A stretch of DNA of 5,967 nt from Acidimicrobiaceae bacterium (lineage in GTDB: Bacteria > Actinomycetota > Acidimicrobiia > Acidimicrobiales > Aldehydirespiratoraceae): the NCBI GenBank assembly GCA_009840695.1, contig VXNG01000219.1:1-5967 (forward strand), given 5' to 3'. Shown here in pieces: positions 1 to 4,881 of this stretch. Under the pieces are notes generated by a model that had not been told where the DNA came from, searched no databases, and saw only the letters and a program-made list of their open reading frames with translations. The stretch's first letter is position 1. Each line of letters opens with the position of its first letter. Position numbers and translations under genes: made by a program.

Positions 1-257
1 TAGCCCAGCGCGATCAGCCCGTACATGCAGCCTTGGGCCACGCCGGAGATGATCAAGCCCCGGAACTGGGCTCCGGTCAGCCCCGTCGCATCGGGATTGG
101 CCCAGCGGGCGAAGGGATTGTCGGTGTCGATCTCCTGCCAGATGAAGGCGAGCAGGCCGACCGCTATCACCGTCAAGGCCGCCACTCGCAGGAAAGTAAG
201 GAACCAATCGACTCCGGTACGCGGCGCGCCTCGGCGAGGCCCACTCGTTCGGGTCAT
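1..257 (-). CDS. LivH-type branched-chain amino acid ABC transporter permease, N-terminal part (cut by window edge)
   Basis: The 85 visible residues start MTRTSGPRRG and end GVAQGCMYGLIALG. The last stretch matches the conserved opening of LivH-family permeases (compare GLALGSIYALLALG), the inner-membrane channel subunit of Liv/HAAT importers. Residues about 18-40 form a hydrophobic membrane segment (from WFLTFLRVAA to AFIW). Residues 41-66 are polar and acidic, and a second membrane segment begins near residue 67. Most LivH proteins begin close to the GLALG segment, so this one has an extra N-terminal segment of roughly 65 residues with its own membrane helix. The ATG at 257 follows AGGA with an 8-base spacer and lies 16 bp after the TPP enzyme gene, so it is probably the last visible member of the minus-strand operon. 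The rest of the gene lies off the left edge. Family confidence is good; the transported substrate is unknown. Confidence 0.8.
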   Translation of the reverse strand, partial: MTRTSGPRRGAPRTGVDWFLTFLRVAALTVIAVGLLAFIWQEIDTDNPFARWANPDATGLTGAQFRGLIISGVAQGCMYGLIALG

Positions 258-265
258 CGCTGCGA

Positions 266-269
266 TCCT
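266..269 (-). promoter_or_regulatory. Ribosome binding site of the LivH-type gene
   Basis: AGGA on the minus strand lies 8 bases before the ATG at 257, inside the 16 bp gap (258-273) after the TPP enzyme stop codon. It supports the ATG at 257 over any start further upstream, which would overlap the TPP enzyme gene. Confidence 0.5.
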
Positions 270-273
270 AGTA

Positions 274-1902
274 TCAGCGCCGGACTCGGAGGAGGGGCCA
301 CGGGTCGGGCTCGTCGGCGATGTCGACCACCACCATCGACGGCTCCGGATAGGTCAGCGACTCTTCGAGCACCGCTGGCAGGGTCTCGGGGCTGCTTGCT
401 CGCTCGGTCCGCACGCCGAAGCTCTCACCGAAGGCGATCCAGTCGGGGTTGCGAAGGGCCGAGGCGATAGTCCGATCCGGGCCGAAGCGCTGCCTTTGCA
501 GACGCTGGACGTTGCCGTAGGCAGCGTTGTCGAAGAGCAGCACCGTCGTGTTGATGCTGTGCTGCACCGCGGTCGCCAACTCCGTGGCGGTGAACAGCAT
601 CCCGCCGTCGCCGACGATAGTGAGTTGGGCCCGGTCCGGCACCGCGGCGGCGGCGCCGATGCCGTGGGCCACGCCCGCTCCGAGCGTCCCCGCCCCGCCG
701 GTGGCCAGATACGTCCGGGGCCGGCGGTGCTCGTAGCCGATATGGGCTGCGAAGGCCACCTGCGTCACGTCCTCGACGATGATCCCGTCGTCGGGCATCA
801 CCGACCGGATGGCTCGCAGGTAGCTGAGTTGGGGCTCCAGGTAGGCGATCCGCTCGAAGTGCTCGGCCCGCAGCCGGGCGACTTCGGACGTGCGGTCGTC
901 CCGGCGGCGGTTGTGGCGGTCGAGGGCGTCCACCAGCAGCCGGCACGCCTCGGTTGCGTCGCCGTGGACCCCGATGGTCCCGGTGTTGTGCCGGTCGAGT
1001 TCAGCCGCGTCGATGTTGATCTGCACGATCTGCTGTCCGGGCTGTACCCCCCACTCGATGTTCGGAAACTCCATGCGGGTGCCGATTCCCGCCACGACGT
1101 CCGAGGTGGACCACAGATCGCGCCCCATGGTGAGGTAGGCGTGCAGGCGATGGCGCGTGTCCATCACCCCCAGGCCCATGTGCCGGGCGAATACCGGAGC
1201 CTCCAGCATCTCGGCCAGCTCCCGGACGGGCTCAGAGGCGTCCTGGGCACCGCCGCCGACCATGATCAGTGGACGACGGGCCTGCCCGAGGACCCGGGCG
1301 GCCTCCTCGACCCGGTCGGCGTCAACCGGCGGTGTCGACGCCCGGGGCGCTTCGAGCACGCCGTCGGCGGGCTGGCTCCACACGTCCACGGGCACCTCCA
1401 CCCCCACGGGGCGGGGCCCGCCGGACACGAGTTCGTCGATGGCCTGCTGCCACACGCCGGCAGCGTCGAGCCCGCTGCCGACGTAGCCGGTGTGCTTCGT
1501 GAACTGCCGCAGCACCGCGGCAGGGTCGGGCAGGTCGTGCAGAATCCCGGTGCTCCGTCCACGCAACCGTGCGGGGACGGCCCCGACGAGAGCAAGCACC
1601 CTGGCATTGCCCCAGTAGGCGCTGGTGAGGCCGGCCGCGGCGTTGAGCATGCCCGGGCCGGGCACGACGCACAGCGCGGCCGGGCGGGCGGTGGCCTGGG
1701 CCGCGCCCAGGGCCATGTAAGCCGCGCCCTGCTCGTGGCGGGTCACTACCGGGTGGATGTCGCGGTCGTCGACGAGGGCGTCGAAGAAGTCGTCGTTCTG
1801 GACGCCGGGCAGGCAGAACAGAGTGTCCACGCCCAGCGACCGGAGGGCTTCGACCGACAGTTGGGCGACCGTGGTCGCTCCGGCCGTCGGGCTCCCGGTC
1901 AC
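274..1902 (-). CDS. Thiamine pyrophosphate-dependent enzyme, acetolactate synthase / 2-oxoacid decarboxylase superfamily
   Basis: A 542-residue cytoplasmic protein of typical length for the family, with the usual three domains. The N-terminal pyrimidine-binding domain (about 10-180) contains LPGVQNDDFFDAL and the catalytic glutamate E57 in TRHEQGAAYMA, which activates the cofactor. The central domain spans about 195-330 (RPLIMVGGGA, then IVQINID). The C-terminal diphosphate-binding domain (about 355-530) carries the Mg-TPP motif: GDGG at 431-434, ELATAVQ, then DNAAYGN with N459. The acetolactate synthase RFDDR-type segment is replaced by GIGTRMEFPNIEWG, so true acetolactate synthase (ilvB) activity is unlikely. 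Decarboxylation or carboligation of a 2-oxoacid is the likelier chemistry; the substrate is unknown. The start is GTG at 1902, the first start codon after an in-frame TAG within the end of the upstream FAH gene; no strong Shine-Dalgarno sequence is seen. It lies 43 bp after the FAH-family gene and 16 bp before the permease gene, consistent with one operon. Confidence 0.88.
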   Translation of the reverse strand: MTGSPTAGATTVAQLSVEALRSLGVDTLFCLPGVQNDDFFDALVDDRDIHPVVTRHEQGAAYMALGAAQATARPAALCVVPGPGMLNAAAGLTSAYWGNARVLALVGAVPARLRGRSTGILHDLPDPAAVLRQFTKHTGYVGSGLDAAGVWQQAIDELVSGGPRPVGVEVPVDVWSQPADGVLEAPRASTPPVDADRVEEAARVLGQARRPLIMVGGGAQDASEPVRELAEMLEAPVFARHMGLGVMDTRHRLHAYLTMGRDLWSTSDVVAGIGTRMEFPNIEWGVQPGQQIVQINIDAAELDRHNTGTIGVHGDATEACRLLVDALDRHNRRRDDRTSEVARLRAEHFERIAYLEPQLSYLRAIRSVMPDDGIIVEDVTQVAFAAHIGYEHRRPRTYLATGGAGTLGAGVAHGIGAAAAVPDRAQLTIVGDGGMLFTATELATAVQHSINTTVLLFDNAAYGNVQRLQRQRFGPDRTIASALRNPDWIAFGESFGVRTERASSPETLPAVLEESLTYPEPSMVVVDIADEPDPWPLLRVRR

Positions 1903-1945
1903 TGCCGCAGTCGGCGGGGCTCTGGCAGGGTCGTCAGGCCTGTTG

Positions 1946-2782
1946 TCAGCCGACTACACAGTGGTTGACCATCTCGCCGATGCCCTCGATGGCGGTGCGC
2001 ACGACCATGCCAGGCGCAAGCCACTGCTGGGGGTCGCGGGCCATACCCACGCCGCCGGGCGTGCCAGTGGCGATGATGTCGCCCGGGTCGAGGGTCATGA
2101 TCGTGCTCAGGTCGGCCACGAGCTCTGCCGGGCCGAACACCAGTTGATCGGTGTTGGACGACTGCTTGGTGATTCCGTCGACAGTGCAGCTCACACCCAA
2201 TCCCGAGCCGTCACCGATCTCATCCGCGGTGACCAGTGCCGGACCGACCGGTGTCGAGCCCTCAAAGGTCTTCCCGGCCAGGAACTGCGTGGTCCGTGTC
2301 TGCCAGTCCCGGATGGACACGTCGTTGAGCACCGTGAACCCGGCGATGGCGGCCAGTGCCTCCTCCGGCCCGGCGTTGCGTACCTGCCGGCCGATGACGA
2401 CCGCCAACTCCACCTCCCAGTCGGCACTGGTCGACACCTCCGGCGGCGGGAGGCGGATCGGGTCGTAGGGTCCGGTCAGCGCTCGGCGGTACTTGGCGAA
2501 GTAGATCGGTGCCGTTGGCAGCGGGTGGTTGGTTTCGGCGGCGTGGTCGCGGTAGTTCAGCCCGACGCAGACGATCTTGTCGGGCCCGGGTACCACCGGA
2601 GCTAGATCAGTGCCGTCCAGCGCCAGCGTGCCGCCCTGATCGGCGACAGACAGGCTGCCCGCCGTGACCGGTCCGGCCTCCAGGACCGCCCGCACGTCGG
2701 GCGCGTCGAGCAGGACTATCTCGTCACCGGACACTCTGCCGGCACGGGTGGCTCCATCGATGCGGACGGTAACGAGTCGCAT
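1946..2782 (-). CDS. Fumarylacetoacetate hydrolase (FAH) family protein
   Basis: A 278-residue soluble enzyme, close to the usual size of bacterial single-domain FAH proteins with a short N-terminal cap. The cap covers about residues 1-65 (MRLVTVRIDG). The FAH core then shows VGLNYRDHAAET with the usual catalytic His (H80), the metal ligands E123 and E125 in DWEVELAVVIG, D154 in NDVSIRDWQ, K171 in GKTFEGSTPVGP, and the terminal IATGTPGGVG (237-246). All expected Mg/Mn-site residues are present, so it should be active. Family members hydrolyse, isomerise or decarboxylate 1,3-dicarbonyl or 2-oxo acids (fumarylacetoacetate, acylpyruvates, oxaloacetate, hydroxymuconate derivatives); the sequence does not say which. 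The frame stays open upstream to 2920, but the family begins at MRL, and GGAG sits 7 bases before the ATG at 2782. It heads the FAH, TPP enzyme, permease gene run and is divergent from the thioesterase gene. Confidence 0.9.
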   Translation of the reverse strand: MRLVTVRIDGATRAGRVSGDEIVLLDAPDVRAVLEAGPVTAGSLSVADQGGTLALDGTDLAPVVPGPDKIVCVGLNYRDHAAETNHPLPTAPIYFAKYRRALTGPYDPIRLPPPEVSTSADWEVELAVVIGRQVRNAGPEEALAAIAGFTVLNDVSIRDWQTRTTQFLAGKTFEGSTPVGPALVTADEIGDGSGLGVSCTVDGITKQSSNTDQLVFGPAELVADLSTIMTLDPGDIIATGTPGGVGMARDPQQWLAPGMVVRTAIEGIGEMVNHCVVG

Positions 2783-2862
2783 GGGGATTCTCCGAGTTGT
2801 GTGGACGCGCGAAAGCGCCAGACTACCAGCGTGTTCACCGGCGCCTTTGAGGCCGAGCGGGT
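2783..2862. promoter_or_regulatory. Divergent intergenic region between the FAH-family and thioesterase genes
   Basis: These 80 bp separate two divergent start codons and must hold the thioesterase promoter and probably that of the FAH / TPP enzyme / permease run. A convincing -35/-10 pair was not found on either strand. Weak candidates are TTGTGT near 2797 (plus) and TAGTCT near 2821-2826 (minus). Two small dyads are visible: GCGC-GAAA-GCGC at 2807-2818, a 4 bp stem with a GNRA-type loop, and GCCT-TTG-AGGC at 2843-2853, next to the thioesterase start. Either could be an operator half or a transcript hairpin, but both are short enough to arise by chance in DNA this rich in G+C. Confidence 0.5.
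2790..2793 (-). promoter_or_regulatory. Ribosome binding site fixing the FAH-family start
   Basis: GGAG on the minus strand lies 7 bases before the ATG at 2782. It supports this start over the in-frame extension to 2920, which would overlap the thioesterase gene and add 46 residues (2783-2920) lacking family similarity. Confidence 0.6.
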
Positions 2863-3651
2863 ATGAGCCGGTTCGACGCCGAGACGGCGGTTGAACCGGC
2901 GGGCGAGGGCCGGTGGGCAACCCACTTGTCGGCCGGCTGGAACATCGGCGACAACAGCAACGGTGGTTACGCGCTCACCTCGGTGCTGAGGGCCATGCGC
3001 TCGCTCGTGCCCCATCCCGACCCGATCTCGGTCACCACCCACTTCCTGCGCCCGGCCCGGGGCGACGCCGACGGCGACGTGAGAGCCGAGGTCGTCCGCT
3101 CCGGCCGTACCGTCAGCACGCTGCGAGGCTCCTTGTGGCAGGCGGGCAAGCAGCGGCTGGAGGTGCTGGCCGCGTTCGCCAACCTGGCTGCGGGCGGTGG
3201 CGGCCCGGAGATCGCCCAGGCGCCGCCGACGATCCCGCCGGTCGAGGACTGCGTCCATCGGGGATCGCTCGAACAGGGGGTGGAGCTGCCGATCCTCACC
3301 CGGGTCGACGTGCACGTGCATCCCGACCACGCGCCCGCGGGGGGCAGCGACCGGGCCCTGATCGACGGCTGGATCCGCTTCAGCGACGGCGCGCAGCCCT
3401 CGGCGATGGCGCTGCCGTTCTTCGCCGACGCCCTGCCGCCCTCGCTGTACCCCCTGCTGGGCTTCATCGGCTGGGTGCCGACCATCGAACTCACTGTCCA
3501 CGCTCGGCGGACCCCGGCGCCGGGGTGGCTCCAGGTCCGCCAGGAGAGCCACGACCTCCACGACGGCCGGATGATCGAGTCGGGCTCACTGTGGGACGCC
3601 ACCGGCGCGCTGGTGGCCTCCTCCCGCCAGATCGGCCTGCTGCTCACCTGA
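2863..3651 (+). CDS. TesB-like acyl-CoA thioesterase family protein (double hotdog)
   Basis: A 262-residue cytoplasmic protein with two hotdog halves. The N-terminal half contains WNIGDNSNGGYALTSVLRAM (26-45), the family's W-x-IG...NGGY helix signature, then ISVTTHFLRPA (55-65). The C-terminal half contains TIELTVHARRTPAPGWL (207-223) and SLWDATGALVASSRQIGLL (242-260). By my manual alignment to E. coli TesB, the catalytic Gln corresponds to Q256 in SSRQ, while the position of the catalytic Asp is E209 in TIELTVH; this alignment is by eye. Family members hydrolyse acyl-CoA to free acid and CoA. It is the only plus-strand gene here, divergent from the FAH-family gene (80 bp) and convergent with the secreted-protein gene (15 bp between stops). 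GAGG about 10 bases before the ATG is a modest ribosome binding site. The acyl chain preferred is unknown. Confidence 0.87.
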   Translation: MSRFDAETAVEPAGEGRWATHLSAGWNIGDNSNGGYALTSVLRAMRSLVPHPDPISVTTHFLRPARGDADGDVRAEVVRSGRTVSTLRGSLWQAGKQRLEVLAAFANLAAGGGGPEIAQAPPTIPPVEDCVHRGSLEQGVELPILTRVDVHVHPDHAPAGGSDRALIDGWIRFSDGAQPSAMALPFFADALPPSLYPLLGFIGWVPTIELTVHARRTPAPGWLQVRQESHDLHDGRMIESGSLWDATGALVASSRQIGLLLT

Positions 3652-3666
3652 GGGGCTGTCCCGCGG
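3652..3666. other. 15 bp gap between convergent stop codons
   Basis: Only 15 bp separate the thioesterase stop (plus) from the secreted-protein stop (minus). They contain a 3 bp GGG/CCC dyad and the palindrome CCGCGG, and no T-tract. No intrinsic terminator is recognisable, so transcripts from the two strands probably overlap. Confidence 0.6.
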
Positions 3667-4881
3667 CTACTGGTAGATGACCACGTCGGGCACCGGCTCC
3701 ATCGCCTGGACCTCCTCCGGGGTCATCAACGGCGTGTCCTGGGTGAAGAACAGCTTGAACGTAGGCAGCTGCGACGGCTCGGTGATGGCGAAGAGCCGGT
3801 AGCCCCTCAGCTTGGCGCGAGGGGTCCCGATGCCGTCCATGTCGATCGACAACTCCACGCCGGGCTGTGGCTCGATCACCTCGCGGTCGTGCAGCATCCG
3901 TTCGGCGAACTGGTGCACCATCAGGATCTTGGTGGGCAGCCCCTCGGACTCGACGAGCGCCGAGAGGTACTCGAGCACCTCGTTCACCTGGTCGCCGGTG
4001 ATGCCGCCGATGGCCAAGCCGGGACGGACCCCCAGCGGCGCGGTCGCGAACTCCGGGTCCAAGGCCATGTGGACGAAGGGCTCCTTCAGGAAGTCCTCGA
4101 GGAGTTGCACCTCAGCCAGAGGGTCGCTCCAGCCGATCTGGTTGTCGAGGAACAGGAGCATCCCGTGCTCCCGGGCCGCCTCGACGTACTCGGCGATGCG
4201 GTCGTCGGGGAGCCGGTAAAGCCAGTGGCCGTCCGACGTGGGATTCGCCTGGGCAACGCCGGTGATCAGGTGATAGGCCCCGATCGCGCCGCGCGGTCCG
4301 TTCAGCTGGTCGTAGCGTTCCGTCCACACGGCGACCTCGGTGGCCACCTCCGCGGGTGTTCCATGGCCGAGCACACCCATGGAGCGGACCCCGGGATGGC
4401 CGTAGAAGGCGACGATCTGGGGCCACACCGGGACGATCGTCACCGGTGACGACCAAGTCCAGAAACCGGGCTGATTGCTGGCGTACAGCAGGTGGCGCCG
4501 CGGCAGCCGGCGCTCACCCCAGCCATCATCGGCGTCGTGCACTCTCAGCGCCACGCTGACGACACCGTCCGCGAGCCGCCGTGCTACGACGCGGACCACC
4601 TCTCCCTCGAGGGCGAAGGGAGAGGTCGTCAGCCAACGGGAGTGTTCGCGGCCGGCGGGCATCAGGCGCTTGGGCGGCAGCACGATGTCTCCCCACGCGC
4701 CGCCATCGGAGAGCACCTGCAGGCCGACCTCGACACGTCCGTCGGGGAGCCACTTCGTGCCGAGGCGCGCCTCGATCGCTCCCAGGTTCACCGCTCCTTG
4801 GGCCGTGGCCGCAGGATTCCCCGACACCAGCGTGAGGGAGACCGCCAGCGCGGTCGCCACCGCAAGGGCGCGTAGTCTCAC
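3667..4881 (-). CDS. Secreted protein with two tandem repeats and a probable alpha/beta-barrel domain, function unknown
   Basis: A 404-residue protein of no family I can name. Residues 1-27 form a signal peptide (RLR, hydrophobic core, then AATA, likely cut after A27). There is no lipobox cysteine, so it should be released or cell-surface associated rather than a lipoprotein. Residues about 37-90 and 97-149 are two copies of a roughly 53-residue module sharing DG-x-V-x-V-x-L-[QR]-V, WG-[DE]-x-x-LP and W-x-x-SP. Residues about 153-370 alternate hydrophobic strands and helices like a TIM barrel: VAFYGHPG, GAYHLITGVA, LLFLDNQIG, VHMALDPEF, KILMVHQF, ELSIDMDGIG and YRLFAIT. Several strands end in acidic residues (D246, D275, E277, D347, D349), as in glycoside hydrolase-like barrels, but no catalytic motif was identified. 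The start is GTG at 4881, which overlaps the binding-protein stop (GTGA), so the two are probably co-translated. An exported hydrolase or binding protein is possible. Confidence 0.8.
   Translation of the reverse strand: MRLRALAVATALAVSLTLVSGNPAATAQGAVNLGAIEARLGTKWLPDGRVEVGLQVLSDGGAWGDIVLPPKRLMPAGREHSRWLTTSPFALEGEVVRVVARRLADGVVSVALRVHDADDGWGERRLPRRHLLYASNQPGFWTWSSPVTIVPVWPQIVAFYGHPGVRSMGVLGHGTPAEVATEVAVWTERYDQLNGPRGAIGAYHLITGVAQANPTSDGHWLYRLPDDRIAEYVEAAREHGMLLFLDNQIGWSDPLAEVQLLEDFLKEPFVHMALDPEFATAPLGVRPGLAIGGITGDQVNEVLEYLSALVESEGLPTKILMVHQFAERMLHDREVIEPQPGVELSIDMDGIGTPRAKLRGYRLFAITEPSQLPTFKLFFTQDTPLMTPEEVQAMEPVPDVVIYQ
4878..4881 (-). promoter_or_regulatory. GTGA start/stop overlap, likely translational coupling
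   Basis: The GTG start of the secreted-protein gene (4881-4879) overlaps the TGA stop of the binding-protein gene (4880-4878). No strong Shine-Dalgarno sequence precedes the GTG, so translation probably relies on ribosomes ending the upstream gene. It also supports the GTG as the true start, since a signal peptide follows directly. Confidence 0.65.

Noticed and set aside
1903..1945. Possible small gene or regulatory site between the FAH-family and TPP enzyme genes
   Set aside because: The 43 bp contain no start codon in the TPP enzyme frame, no hairpin of note and no promoter-like boxes; it reads as an ordinary operon spacer.
25..1968. A 647-codon open frame on the plus strand
   Set aside because: It lies antisense to the TPP enzyme and the permease genes, which have clear family motifs. 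Its translation is low in complexity, rich in Gly, Arg, Val, His and Pro, and matches no family. Long antisense frames are expected in DNA this rich in G+C.
2783..2920. Longer N-terminus for the FAH-family protein
   Set aside because: The extra 46 residues lack family similarity and overlap the thioesterase gene, while a GGAG site precedes the ATG at 2782, where the family sequence begins.
2716..3647. Minus-strand open frames opposite the thioesterase gene
   Set aside because: They are shadows of the thioesterase gene, whose plus-strand translation carries the family motifs. They show no domain signatures and are rich in Arg, Gly and Pro or Ser.
3652..3666. GGG/CCC dyad as an intrinsic terminator
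   Set aside because: The stem is only 3 bp and no T-tract follows on either strand.
3889..4449. Plus-strand open frame opposite the secreted-protein gene
   Set aside because: The minus-strand frame has a signal peptide, internal repeats and strand-helix periodicity; the plus-strand translation shows no recognisable features.
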